A stretch of 64,000 nucleotides of DNA from Kitasatospora sp. MAP12-44 (GCF_029892095.1 NZ_JARZAE010000004.1:4464001-4528000); one strand, 5' to 3'. Counted from the stretch's first letter, positions 40,794 to 49,137 are shown. Notes: generated from the letters alone by a model not told the origin. Program-made: numbers and translations.

Positions 40794-42434
40794 TCAGCCG
40801 TTGAGGGCGAGGGTGATGATCTTGATGACGACGAGGATCATCGCGACGAACAGGTAGCCGCGCAGGGCGCCCATGCCGATCTTGTAGCCGGTGGAGACGG
40901 TGGTCCTGGTGAGGGTCTCCAGCGGGGGCATCCGCCACTCGTCGCGGCCGGTGCGATCGATGGGGTCCTCGTTGGTGGCGGTGCGCTTGCGGGTGAAGGA
41001 GTAGCCGGTGGCCAGCACCCCGGCGACGCCGCAGCCGGCCATGATCTGCAGGATCGTCGCGGCGGTGATGTGGGGGAAGAGGACGGAGGCGGTCAGGATC
41101 ACCGAGAGGGTGACCAGGACGCCGACGACGGCCGAGGTGAAGGCGTTGGTCTTGGGGCCGTTGACCCACGGGCCGAGGACCTGCTTGTCATTGCAGAGCA
41201 GCAGCAGGAAGACCGAGGCGGACGGCAGCAGGACGCCGGCCAGGGTCTGGACGCCCTCGGTGAGCAGGCCCAGCGGCGAACCGGGGATCAGGACGACGGT
41301 GGCGGCCAGGACGACCAGCGCGGCGTAGACGGCGTAGAAGCCCTTGGCGCCGGCGACGCCGCGGTGCAGCGAGTGCTTGATGCCGAAGACGTCGCCGATG
41401 GCGTAGGCGGTGGAGAGCGAGACGGCGAAGGCGCCGATGATCGAGGCGTCCAGCAGAGCGATCGCGAACAGCACGCCGGCGACCTTGCCGGCGTGGGCGG
41501 CGATGCCGTGGGCGACTCCGGCGGCGTCGGTGAAGTTGCCCTGGGCGGCGGTGCCGGCGAAGGCGGTGGCCGAGGCACCCATCAGGGCGGCCGCGCCGAT
41601 CACCACGATCAGGATGCCGATCCACAGGTCGGCCTTCTCGTACTTCATGAAGCGCGGGGTGATCCGCTTGTCGATGACGTACGACTGCTGGAAGAAGAGC
41701 TGCCAGGGGGCGACGGTGGTGCCGACGATGCCGATGATCAGCAGCATCACGGTGGCCAGCGAGCCGGTGCCGCCGGGCATGTTCGGCACCACGAAGTCGT
41801 GGGCCATCTGCGAGGTCTTCGGGTGGACCAGGAAGTAGATGGGGATCAGCAGCAGCGAGCCCGCGCAGAGTGCGATGGCGATCCGCTCGAAGCGCTGGAA
41901 GGAGCCGGTGAAGGCGGAGGCGATGATGATCGCGGCGGCCAGCACGACGGCGGCGGTCTTGGGCAGGCCCAGGTAGCCGGCGGCCAGCGTGATGCCGATG
42001 AACTCGGTGACCAGGGTGAGGGCGTTGAGCAGGAAGAGGTCGATGACCGAGAAGGCGCCCCAGAACTTGCCGAAGCGCTCCAGGATGAGCCGGGCGTGGC
42101 CGACCCCGGTGACCGCGCCCAGGCGCAGCACCATCTCCTGGTTGACGTAGAGGACGGGGACCAGCAGCAGCAGGGTCCACAGCAGGTGGGTGCCGTAGTT
42201 CTGGCCGGCCTGGCCGTAGGTGGCGAAGGCGCCGGCGTCGTTGTCGCCGACCATCACGATCAGGCCCGGGCCCATGATCGCCAGCAGGGTCTTCAGCTTC
42301 GCGGACAGTCCGGTGCGCGGCGCGGTGTCGTCCAGCCGGATGCTGCCCAGCGCACCGCGGATGTCACCCACGTGCGCGTCGTCGAGAACGGCGGCGCGCG
42401 TCGGCGCGCTGGTGGTCAGGGTCGTGTCGGTCAT
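40794..42434 (-). CDS. NRAMP-family transporter, likely Mg2+-type (NRMT-like)
   Basis: 546 aa from ATG 42432-42434 behind GGGAGG. About eleven transmembrane helices; GPGLIVMVGDNDAGAFATYG is TM1 of the NRAMP fold. Canonical NRAMPs have DPGN in TM1 and a metal-ligand Met in an MPH motif in TM6. Here TM1 reads DNDAG and TM6 reads GTTVAPWQLFFQQ, so the transition-metal ligands are absent. The same replacements mark NRAMP-related magnesium transporters. The M-box Mg2+ riboswitch upstream supports Mg2+ as substrate. N- and C-termini carry soluble tails. Confidence 0.85.
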   Translation of the reverse strand: MTDTTLTTSAPTRAAVLDDAHVGDIRGALGSIRLDDTAPRTGLSAKLKTLLAIMGPGLIVMVGDNDAGAFATYGQAGQNYGTHLLWTLLLLVPVLYVNQEMVLRLGAVTGVGHARLILERFGKFWGAFSVIDLFLLNALTLVTEFIGITLAAGYLGLPKTAAVVLAAAIIIASAFTGSFQRFERIAIALCAGSLLLIPIYFLVHPKTSQMAHDFVVPNMPGGTGSLATVMLLIIGIVGTTVAPWQLFFQQSYVIDKRITPRFMKYEKADLWIGILIVVIGAAALMGASATAFAGTAAQGNFTDAAGVAHGIAAHAGKVAGVLFAIALLDASIIGAFAVSLSTAYAIGDVFGIKHSLHRGVAGAKGFYAVYAALVVLAATVVLIPGSPLGLLTEGVQTLAGVLLPSASVFLLLLCNDKQVLGPWVNGPKTNAFTSAVVGVLVTLSVILTASVLFPHITAATILQIMAGCGVAGVLATGYSFTRKRTATNEDPIDRTGRDEWRMPPLETLTRTTVSTGYKIGMGALRGYLFVAMILVVIKIITLALNG

Positions 42435-42578
42435 GACGTGCCTCCCAGGTGCCCGGTCAGGGCGGTCGGGGGGCACGCGGCAGCTATCAGCCCTACGGGC
42501 GCGCGGCATGGCGACCCGTCACGGCGATCGGCCGTGCGGGAATGGATGACGCGTCAGGAATGCGCGCAGGGGAGGTGG

Positions 42579-42656
42579 TTACCGCGTGCCGGAGAAAAGC
42601 GAGGACAGGCGGGCGGGGGGCCGTTTATGGCCCGGACTACTGCAACTCGCATCCAT
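42579..42656 (-). CDS. Candidate leader peptide between the M-box and the transporter
   Basis: 25 codons from ATG 42654-42656 to TAA, preceded by GGGAGGAGG at good spacing, one of the strongest ribosome sites in the window. The peptide (MDASCSSPGHKRPPARLSSL, then FSGTR) has a Pro-Pro within a basic stretch. It lies on the transcript between riboswitch and transporter start (145 bases to the next ATG). Pro-rich leader peptides such as MgtL sense Mg2+-dependent translation in enterics; similarity of design is an inference only. Confidence 0.5.
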   Translation of the reverse strand: MDASCSSPGHKRPPARLSSLFSGTR

Positions 42657-42741
42657 GTCTCTCGCCTCCTCCCGGTCGGTGCGCATCGAGTGCGCGATAT
42701 CGACACGGCAAGGAGCGGACCGGTCCGCAGGACCGGTACAC

Positions 42742-42910
42742 CCCAACTCGTCAGAGCTTTGGCACTCCACGGCGTGATCCCCCCTCTGGGGCGGGAAGCC
42801 ACTTGGGATCAACCCTTAGGTCGGGAAGATCTGTCCTGATCCGGAGCGTCTCTCGACGGGTGGGATCAGTGGCCTGTGTCCGTGAAGACGCCTCACCGAA
42901 CGAGGTGCCC
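42742..42910 (-). promoter_or_regulatory. M-box (ykoK) Mg2+ riboswitch
   Basis: On the minus strand the conserved blocks occur in order: GGTGAGGCG, ACGGACACAGGCCACTGATC, a CGTCGAGAGACG hairpin, GATCAGGACAG, CCTAAGGGTTGATCCCAAGTG, and CGCCGTGGAGTGCCAAAGCT followed by CTGACGAG. This is the M-box pattern known from mgtE/mgtA/corA leaders. Boundaries are approximate. Just downstream is an 8-bp hairpin (42719-42726 with 42730-42737) that may be part of the switch output. The transporter start lies ~310 bases downstream. Confidence 0.88.
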
Positions 42911-42988
42911 TCTTGAAACCTCACTAAGCGTAGACCCTGTGTCAGATCGGGTTCTACGTATTTATGGAATCTTTACTTTGAGGGGGGG

Positions 42989-43141
42989 TCAGTGCTTGCC
43001 GAGAGTGAAGAGCAGGATCAGGAATGCCGCCCAGACGTGCGTTGCGGCGATGTAGATCAACGCGCGCACCAGCATCGCCTTGCGCTTGCTCTTCTCGTCC
43101 TTGGTCGCCTGCGGGTTGGCGGCGGGCTGGGCATCGCTCAT
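42989..43141 (-). CDS. DUF6126 family small membrane protein
   Basis: 50 aa from ATG 43139-43141, which overlaps the ArsR stop by four bases. A charged N-terminus (ATKDEKSKRKAMLVRA) precedes one transmembrane helix (LIYIAATHVWAAFLILLFTL). The pairing of this family with an upstream ArsR/XRE regulator is common in streptomycetes. Function unknown; translational coupling suggests it acts with or is controlled by the regulator. Confidence 0.8.
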   Translation of the reverse strand: MSDAQPAANPQATKDEKSKRKAMLVRALIYIAATHVWAAFLILLFTLGKH

Positions 43142-43473
43142 CGGGCGGCGGTCCTGTTCAGCTGGTCCGGCAACGGTCCCTGATCGGTGATCAGGTCGGT
43201 GAGGATCCGCCGCGCGGCGCGCAGCAGCTCGGCGACGTCGGGGGTGCTCAGCGCGTACACCACGGTGTTGCCGTCCCGGGTCGCGCTCACCAGCTGGGTG
43301 CGGCGCAGCACAGCGAGCTGCTGGGAGAGGCTGGAGGCCTCGACGTCTATCTCGGTGAGCAGCTCGCGCACCGGTCGCGGTCCGTCCTGGAGCAGTTCGA
43401 GCACGCGGATCCGGACGGGGTGGCCGAGCGTGCGGAAGAACTCCGCCTTGGCCTGGTAGGGCGGGACGGGCAC
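43138..43473 (-). CDS. ArsR family transcriptional regulator
   Basis: 111 aa. Winged helix-turn-helix: FFRTLGHPVRIRVLELLQDG, PVRELLTEIDVEASSLSQQL, AVLRRTQLVSATRDGNTVVY. No ELCVCDL-type metal-binding Cys motif is present, so it is not a classic arsenic/cadmium sensor; the signal is unknown. It is followed by DUF6126 (overlapping) and lies 4 bases from a small upstream gene. Confidence 0.88.
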   Translation of the reverse strand: MPVPPYQAKAEFFRTLGHPVRIRVLELLQDGPRPVRELLTEIDVEASSLSQQLAVLRRTQLVSATRDGNTVVYALSTPDVAELLRAARRILTDLITDQGPLPDQLNRTAAR

Positions 43474-43476
43474 GGG

Positions 43477-43671
43477 TCAGTCCTCTCCGCGTTCCTCTTC
43501 GGGGGTGTGCGGGAGGGCGATGCCGTTCTTGGCGGCGGTCCGCAGCAGTCCGGCGATTCGGCCCTCGTAGGCCTGGACGCCGTCCAGGTCGCCGTCGGCG
43601 CGCGCCTTCGCCAGGCTGGCTCGGGCCTGGGCCAGCTGGGTGCGCAGCTCTTCGTCGAACATTCCGGTCAC
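43477..43671 (-). CDS. Small helical hypothetical protein
   Basis: 64 aa, MTGMFDEELRTQLAQARASL. Entirely helical, probably a coiled-coil hairpin (KARADGDLDGVQAYEGRIAG), with an acidic C-terminus. It precedes arsR by three bases, so is in the same operon. Function unknown; the internal Met at codon 4 is an alternative start. Confidence 0.65.
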   Translation of the reverse strand: MTGMFDEELRTQLAQARASLAKARADGDLDGVQAYEGRIAGLLRTAAKNGIALPHTPEEERGED

Positions 43672-43734
43672 CGCTCCAGCATCTCCGGAGTTGAAGAATT
43701 CTTCAACTGCCGGTCGGTTCGCCCTGCCGCGGCC

Positions 43735-44109
43735 TCAGACCATCAGCTCGCTCTCGATCCGATGGACCTGGTGCCTGGCCAGCGCGAGGTTGGCCCGGGC
43801 GCGGTCCAGCACCAGGTAGAGGAAGAGGTTCTGGCTGCCGGCGCTGGTGAGCGGCCGGACCAGGTGGTACTGGTGGGTGAGGGTGCTGAGGATGTCCTCC
43901 ATCGCCTCCCCCGCCCGGCCCTGCAGCTCGACGGCGCGCAGGGTGGCGCGGACCACGTCGGTGCTCCCGGCGGCGGCGAGCGCGAGGTCCAGGTCGGCCG
44001 CGTGTCCCAGCGTGCCCAGGGCCATCCCGCTGCCGACGTCCACCAGCGCGACCCCCAGGGCGCCCTGGATGGTCATGGCGTCCTTGAGGGCGTTCTCGAT
44101 GCCGGACAT
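43735..44109 (-). CDS. Roadblock/LC7-like protein
   Basis: 124 aa, MSGIENALKDAMTIQGALGV. The alternating helix-strand pattern (GALGVALVDVGSGMALGTLG, then EDILSTLTHQYHLVRPLTSA and NLFLYLVLDRARANLALARH) fits the roadblock/LC7 fold found in actinobacterial conservons with sensor kinases and small GTPases. None of those partners is adjacent here. It is probably a dimerising regulatory scaffold. Confidence 0.6.
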   Translation of the reverse strand: MSGIENALKDAMTIQGALGVALVDVGSGMALGTLGHAADLDLALAAAGSTDVVRATLRAVELQGRAGEAMEDILSTLTHQYHLVRPLTSAGSQNLFLYLVLDRARANLALARHQVHRIESELMV

Positions 44110-44337
44110 GTGGACCTCCTGGCTGATCGGATCGATGACACGAGGGTAGGGAGATGGCCGGTGTCTGCCGGTCTGTTGACCGGTATTGATCGACTCTCCT
44201 GTCCATCTGCGTCAGATCTGTTGACTAGCAGTCGTCACTTGAAGATTTCTTCATCCCGATCGGACGCGATCGGACGGCGTACCCTTCGGCGCAGCGGGCC
44301 CGCAGGGGTCCGCGACGGACGAACGGAGTGGTCGGCG

Positions 44338-45093
44338 ATGACGGGCGCGGTGGCGTGGCGGGTACGGCCGGGCGAGCCGCGGGCGGTGGTGCTGGTGCTG
44401 CACGGCGGGCAGGTGGAGAGCACCGCGCCGGCCCGGCCCTGGCACCTGGCGGTGGTGCGGATGCGCGGGTTCGTCCGCTCGCTGGAGCGGGAGACGGCCG
44501 GCGGCGCGGTCGCGGTGGGCCTGGTGCGCTACCGCTACCGGGGCTGGAACGGTGAGCGGGCGCACGCCGCGCAGGACGTGCTGGCGGCGCTGGACGCGGT
44601 GGCGGCGGACTTCGGTCCGGTTCCGGTGGTGCTGGTCGGGCACTCGATGGGTGGCCGGGCCGCTCTGCGGGCGGCCGGCCACCCCAGCGTGAGCGGGCTC
44701 GTCGCGCTCGCGCCGTGGTGTCCGCCCGAGGACCCGTGCGAGCAGCTGGCCGGCCGCAGCCTGGTGGCGCTGCACGGCGACCGCGACAAGGTGACCGACC
44801 CGGCCCTGACCCGCGCGTTCGCCGCCCGGGCCCGGGCGGCCGGCGCCGCGGTGGCCGCGATCGAGGTGACCGGGGCCGGGCACGGCATGCTGCAGCGCTC
44901 CGCCCAGTGGCACCGCAGCACCGCGCTGCTGGTGGCCGCCCTGCTCGGCCTGCGCGACTTCCCCGAGCAGCTGGCGTCCTCGCTGGCGCTGCGCGGGGCC
45001 GAGCCCGATGGGCTGCGGCTGGCGCTGCCGACGCCGGCGCAGTGGCCACCGGTTGGGGATCCGCGGCTGGCCGGTGGACGCGGGAGAGGCTGA
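44338..45093 (+). CDS. Alpha/beta hydrolase
   Basis: 251 aa from ATG 44338. Strand-loop LVLHGGQVES forms the oxyanion hole, nucleophile Ser103 is in GHSMGG, Asp148/150 in HGDRDK and His182 in GHGM. The fold resembles dienelactone hydrolase/esterase types; there is no signal peptide. The substrate cannot be told. The upstream open frame reaching 43024 is a shadow of the opposite-strand genes. Confidence 0.88.
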   Translation: MTGAVAWRVRPGEPRAVVLVLHGGQVESTAPARPWHLAVVRMRGFVRSLERETAGGAVAVGLVRYRYRGWNGERAHAAQDVLAALDAVAADFGPVPVVLVGHSMGGRAALRAAGHPSVSGLVALAPWCPPEDPCEQLAGRSLVALHGDRDKVTDPALTRAFAARARAAGAAVAAIEVTGAGHGMLQRSAQWHRSTALLVAALLGLRDFPEQLASSLALRGAEPDGLRLALPTPAQWPPVGDPRLAGGRGRG

Positions 45094-45102
45094 TCAACGA
45101 CG

Positions 45103-45140
45103 GCGGCCGCTCCCGCCCCGGTGGGGGCGGGAGCGGCCGC
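45103..45140. terminator. Convergent terminator between hydrolase and chaplin
   Basis: 17-bp perfect GC stem (45103-45119 with 45124-45140), loop GGTG, just after the hydrolase stop and before the chaplin stop. Confidence 0.8.
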
Positions 45141-45151
45141 GGCGATGCGGG

Positions 45152-45391
45152 TCAGCTGTTGACGCAGGTGTTCCCGAACGCCGGGTTGGCGATGCCCACC
45201 AGGTTGATGCTGTTGCCGCAGATGTTGATCGGGATGTGGATCGGGATCTGGATCACGTTGCCCGACAGAATGCCGGGCGAGCCGATCGCCGCACCGTTGG
45301 CGGTCGCGTCGGCGCTGGCCGCGCCGGCGCCGCCCAGGACGAGTGCACCGGCCGCGCAGGTCAGTACGAGGGCCCTGCGGAAGTCCTTCAT
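45152..45391 (-). CDS. Short chaplin
   Basis: 79 aa from ATG 45389-45391 with GGAG six bases upstream. Signal peptide (~1-28: RRALVLTCAAGALVLGGAGA, then ASA|DA), then one chaplin domain with ANGAAIGSPGILSGNVIQIP and two Cys (IPINICGNSINLVG, FGNTCVNS). Short chaplins self-assemble into amyloid on aerial hyphae and spores and do not need sortase. Long chaplins would be the sortase substrates. It is one domain, so ChpD-H type, but the exact letter cannot be assigned. Confidence 0.93.
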   Translation of the reverse strand: MKDFRRALVLTCAAGALVLGGAGAASADATANGAAIGSPGILSGNVIQIPIHIPINICGNSINLVGIANPAFGNTCVNS

Positions 45392-45401
45392 GGTCTTCTC
45401 C

Positions 45402-45431
45402 ATTCCTTGCGGGATCATTCCTTGCGGGATC
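45402..45431 (-). repeat. 15-bp tandem duplication in the chaplin leader
   Basis: ATTCCTTGCGGGATC occurs twice head-to-tail (45402-45416, 45417-45431) 11 bases upstream of the chaplin start. On the transcript each unit carries AAGGAAT, a weak ribosome-site-like segment, and an ATG. Confidence 0.7.
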
Positions 45432-45836
45432 GAACAGGGGCACGCGAGATCACACTCGTCTGGATATAGCCGAATGTGATCCCATGCTTACTCTTCGCGC
45501 TCGAACGCGCCATGGATGGTTGCGCCACCCGCTAGTCACCCGGTCGGCTGAGTCGATATGTCAGGGCGGCTGTGAGCGGCGGCTGCGGGTGGTCCCGCGC
45601 CAGGCGGATGGCGTAGCCGGGCGGGGTTTCGCTGGGCCGGGTGAGTGGTTGTCGGCCCCGCTTGGGCCAAGCCGGCTTGACCGGTCGAACTGACGTCGTT
45701 TCACTTCAGCGTGGCTGCCGACCCTCTGTCACCGGACGGCCGTTCGTGTACGTACCCGATCTGTGCCCGTCCCGCTCGTAGGACCGAGCGCCGAGGCTCG
45801 GGGCCTGCCCAGTTCACCGAGTCGGAGGAACGACCC
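45432..45836. promoter_or_regulatory. Gene-free divergent promoter region
   Basis: 405 bases between the chaplin gene and the rightward Tat-signal gene. No credible ORF, repeat or known regulatory RNA was seen. It must contain promoters for both directions. Confidence 0.4.
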
Positions 45837-46142
45837 ATGTCCCTGGATACCCCTGTGCCCGAAACCGCCGCCGAGTCGGCGATGTCCCGCCGCGCTCTGA
45901 TCAGGAACGCCACCGTGGTCGGTGCGGTCGGTCTCACGGCCGGCGTGCTCTGCGGCCTCGACAGCGGCGGCGCCGAGGCCGAGCCGGCGGCCGACCACCC
46001 GATGGCCATCGACCGCGACCAGCCGACCGTGGTGCACCTGCGCGACGCCCGGACCGGTGAGCTGGACATCTTCCACGGTGACCGGCACCACCGCGTCCAG
46101 GACCGCGAGTTGGCCGCCGCGCTGCTGCGCACCCTGGGCTGA
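45837..46142 (+). CDS. Tat-signal small secreted protein
   Basis: 101 aa from ATG 45837 with GGAGGAACGACCC upstream. A twin-arginine-like signal (SRRALIRNATVVGAVGLTAG) is followed by a short mature domain (TVVHLRDARTGELDIFHGDR, HHRVQDRELAAALL). It is the first gene of an operon with the DUF4331 protein. It is too short for an enzyme; a partner or chaperone role is possible. Confidence 0.75.
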   Translation: MSLDTPVPETAAESAMSRRALIRNATVVGAVGLTAGVLCGLDSGGAEAEPAADHPMAIDRDQPTVVHLRDARTGELDIFHGDRHHRVQDRELAAALLRTLG

Positions 46143-46226
46143 TCCGCCCTCCCCCGGTCGGCGCCGCAGTGGAGCCGGCCGGGTCCCCCGGCACCACCCC
46201 GACCCCAACTCCCCTGTGAGGCCAGC

Positions 46227-47609
46227 ATGTCGTCCCACCGCGAAGCTCCCGAGATCTCCAAGGACCCGGTGGCGGACAGCACCGACGTGTACGCGTTCGT
46301 CAGCCCGGACGCCAGCGACACCGTCACGCTGATCGCCAACTACATCCCGCTGCAAGGAGCAGCGGGCGGCCCGAACTTCTACGAGTTCGGCGACGACGTG
46401 CTCTACGAGATCCACGTCGACAACGACGGCGACGGCCGAGCGGACATCACCTACCAGTTCCGCTTCGAGGTGGAGCTCGACAACGACAACACCTTCCTCT
46501 ACAACACCGGTGCGATCACCTCGCTGGACTCCCCCAACTGGAACCGCAAGCAGTTCTACACGGTGACCAAGGTCGAGGCCGGCGGCCGGGAGACCGTGCT
46601 GGGCCGCCGGTTGGCCTGCCCGCCGTGCAACATCGGCCCGCTCTCCACCCCCGACTACCCCTCGCTGGCCGCGATGGCCGTGCACAGCCTGGACGGCGGC
46701 CGCAAGGTTTTCGCCGGGCAGCGCGCCGAGGGCTTCTACGTGGACCTCGGCTCGATCTTCGACCTGGCCACGCTGCGCCCCTTCCAGGCCGCGCACCTGA
46801 ACGCGGTGCTCCCGAACATGCCGGGCGTCAACACCACGGCCGACCTGAATGTGCACAGCATCTCGCTGCAGGTCCCGATCACCGAGCTGACCCGCGACCA
46901 CTGCAAGCCCACCGACGTGTCCGACCCGCGCGCCGTCATCGGGGTCTGGACCTCCGCCGGCCGCAAGCAGGCCAAGGTCCGCGACCAGCAGGGCCGGGGC
47001 GTTGAGTCCGGCCCGTTCGTCCAGGTCTCCCGGCTGGGCAACCCGCTCTTCAACGAGGTCCTGGTGCCGATGGCCCGCAAGGACCAGTGGAACCACCAAC
47101 CGCCGGCCGACGACAAGAACTTCGCGCAGTACGTGGCCCAGCCCGAGCTGGCCAGGCTGCTCCCGGTGCTCTACCCCGGCGTCTTCCCGAACCTGGCGGC
47201 CTACACCAAGGACCGCGCCGACCTGCTGGCCATCCTGCTGACCGGCATCCCGGCCAACGTGGTGCCCGGCTTCCAGAACTTCACCGGCAGCACCCAGGCC
47301 GACATGCTGCGGCTCAACGTCGCGGTTCCGCCGGCCGCCAACCCCAACATCCTGGGCCTGGTGGCGGGCGACCCGGCCGGCTTCCCGAACGGCCGCCGGG
47401 TCTTCGACGACGTGGTCACCGTGGAGCTGCGGGCCATCGCCGGGCTGACCCTGCCGCTGGTCGACCCGTCCTTCACCCCGGACGCCGCCGCTAGCGCGAT
47501 CACCGACGGGCTGACCCCGGCGGACGTCAAGAACCCCTACCTGAACACCTTCCCCTACCTCGGCGTGCCCTACGACGGCTACCACAACCCGCCCGTGACC
47601 CCGTCCTGA
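46227..47609 (+). CDS. DUF4331 family protein
   Basis: 460 aa. The family hallmark start SSHREAPEISKDPVADSTDV is present, then DVYAFVSPD, DVLYEIHVDNDGDGRADITY, and FNEVLVPMARKDQWN; the fold is a large beta structure. No signal peptide, although homologues are often secreted; the upstream Tat protein may matter. Function of DUF4331 is unknown. It follows the Tat-signal gene by 84 bases and precedes a small beta protein by 11 bases. Confidence 0.9.
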   Translation: MSSHREAPEISKDPVADSTDVYAFVSPDASDTVTLIANYIPLQGAAGGPNFYEFGDDVLYEIHVDNDGDGRADITYQFRFEVELDNDNTFLYNTGAITSLDSPNWNRKQFYTVTKVEAGGRETVLGRRLACPPCNIGPLSTPDYPSLAAMAVHSLDGGRKVFAGQRAEGFYVDLGSIFDLATLRPFQAAHLNAVLPNMPGVNTTADLNVHSISLQVPITELTRDHCKPTDVSDPRAVIGVWTSAGRKQAKVRDQQGRGVESGPFVQVSRLGNPLFNEVLVPMARKDQWNHQPPADDKNFAQYVAQPELARLLPVLYPGVFPNLAAYTKDRADLLAILLTGIPANVVPGFQNFTGSTQADMLRLNVAVPPAANPNILGLVAGDPAGFPNGRRVFDDVVTVELRAIAGLTLPLVDPSFTPDAAASAITDGLTPADVKNPYLNTFPYLGVPYDGYHNPPVTPS

Positions 47610-47620
47610 TCGGAGCCCCC

Positions 47621-47944
47621 GTGCACACCCACGAACACGCACCACTGCCGCCGCCCTCCCACCAGGGCAGCGTGATCCTGGAGATCGGCGGCGACCTGGG
47701 CGCCGTGATCATCCACACCGGTCCGGCGCAGGACGGCCTGGAGATCGAGGTGGGCCCGCTCGACCCGGGCGTGCGGCGCACTCACGCCGCCGTCCGCCCG
47801 CGCCACCTGGGCGACCGCACGGTGTACTGCGCGGTGATCAGCCCGCTGCCGGCCGGCGAGTACATCGTCTGGCGCGACCCGGTCACCGAGGCCGGCCGGC
47901 TCACCGTGAACGGCGGCGCGGTCAGCGAGTACCACTGGAGCTAG
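47621..47944 (+). CDS. Small beta-rich hypothetical protein of the DUF4331 operon
   Basis: 107 aa from GTG 47621, eleven bases after the DUF4331 stop. The N-terminus is His/Pro-rich (HTHEHAPLPPPSHQ), the rest a small beta domain (GSVILEIGGDLGAVIIHTGP, LPAGEYIVWRDP). No signal peptide. It is probably functionally linked to DUF4331 by co-transcription; family not recognised with confidence. Confidence 0.75.
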   Translation: MHTHEHAPLPPPSHQGSVILEIGGDLGAVIIHTGPAQDGLEIEVGPLDPGVRRTHAAVRPRHLGDRTVYCAVISPLPAGEYIVWRDPVTEAGRLTVNGGAVSEYHWS

Positions 47945-47949
47945 CCGCG

Positions 47950-49137
47950 CTACTCCGCGGGCAGCTCGGTGTGCACCGCGAAGCCGCGGTCCGAGGTCGG
48001 GCCCGCGGTGAGCGAACCGCCGAGCAGCTGCGCCCGCTCGCGCAGGCCGACCAGCCCGTGCCCGCCGCCAGGCAGCGGCGCGGGGTAGCCGGCCGAGCGG
48101 GCGGGCGCGGGCCCGTTGTGCACGTCCACCAGCAGTCGGCTGCCGCGGGCGGTCACCCGGACCCGGACCGTTGAGCCGGGAGCGTGCTTGCTGATGTTGG
48201 TCAGCGCCTCCTGCACCGTGCGGTAGGCCGCCCGCTGGACGGCCTCCGGCCAGGTCCGGTCGCCGGGGTGCAGCTCGGCGCGGGCCGCGAGCCCGCTCTC
48301 GTCGATCAGTTGGGGCAGGTCGGCCAGCCGGGGCTGCGGGGCGTGCGGGGTGCCGCCCGGACGCAGGTCGGAGCCGCCCGCCGCGCGCAGCACACCGACC
48401 ATCTGCCGCAGTTCCTCCAGGGTGCGCACCGAGAGCTCGCGGATGGTCTTGGCGGTCTGCTCGGCGCACGGATCGGTGGTGGACACCTGCAGCCCGCCGG
48501 CCTGCACGCTGATCAGGCTGACCTGGTGCGACACCACGTCGTGCATCTCGCGGGCGAGGCGGGCCCGCTCGGTGGCGAGCACCCGCTCGGCCAGCAGCCG
48601 GGCCTCGCGCTGCTGGCCGCGGGTCAGCTCGTCCAGCCGGTTGGTCAGCTCCCGCCGGGTGCGGGTCAGCAGCCCGAGCGCCACCGGCGCGATGCCCAGC
48701 ATCAGCGACTGGATCATGGCCAGGCCGTTGGACTGGTTGAGCGCCAGCGGGTCGATGGAGGAGTTCTGTTCGGAGACCGACCAGGTGAAGTAGTCGGCCA
48801 GCGCGAAACCGGTCGCGCAGAGCACCGTCAGCCGCAGCCGGGGGCGACTGGCGGCCACCGAGTAGAGCGCGGTCATCGGCGCGAGCCAGCTGTCGGTGAA
48901 GAACGTCCCGGGCAGCGCGAGGACCAGCGAGGCGACCGGCCAGCGGGTGCGCAGCAGCAGGGCGAGGACGCCGACGCCGTTCAGCGCGTTCTTCCACCAG
49001 ACGGTGTCGCGGTCCAGCAGCCAGGTCTCCAGCAGGGCCAGCAGGACGGGGAAGAGCAGTGTCACCCACGGCCGGCCGAGCCAGCCGGGCAGCGGACGGC
49101 CGGCGGAGGCGGTGGCGGGCACCGCGTCGGCTCTCAC
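47950..49137 (-). CDS. Two-component sensor histidine kinase (NarL-associated type)
   Basis: 395 aa from GTG 49135-49137 overlapping the response-regulator stop (GTGA). Four to five N-terminal transmembrane helices (~25-155) without a large sensor domain, then HisKA_3 with His199 in REMHDVVSHQVS and an HATPase domain (VQEALTNISKHAPGS, GGGHGLVGLRERAQ). It phosphorylates the NarL-type regulator encoded just upstream. The signal is probably sensed in or at the membrane. Confidence 0.92.
   Translation of the reverse strand: MRADAVPATASAGRPLPGWLGRPWVTLLFPVLLALLETWLLDRDTVWWKNALNGVGVLALLLRTRWPVASLVLALPGTFFTDSWLAPMTALYSVAASRPRLRLTVLCATGFALADYFTWSVSEQNSSIDPLALNQSNGLAMIQSLMLGIAPVALGLLTRTRRELTNRLDELTRGQQREARLLAERVLATERARLAREMHDVVSHQVSLISVQAGGLQVSTTDPCAEQTAKTIRELSVRTLEELRQMVGVLRAAGGSDLRPGGTPHAPQPRLADLPQLIDESGLAARAELHPGDRTWPEAVQRAAYRTVQEALTNISKHAPGSTVRVRVTARGSRLLVDVHNGPAPARSAGYPAPLPGGGHGLVGLRERAQLLGGSLTAGPTSDRGFAVHTELPAE

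Noticed and set aside
42554..42802. 82-codon minus-strand ORF in the transporter leader
   Set aside because: It overlaps the M-box 3' part and has no ribosome site. The 25-codon frame at 42579-42656 has a much better one.
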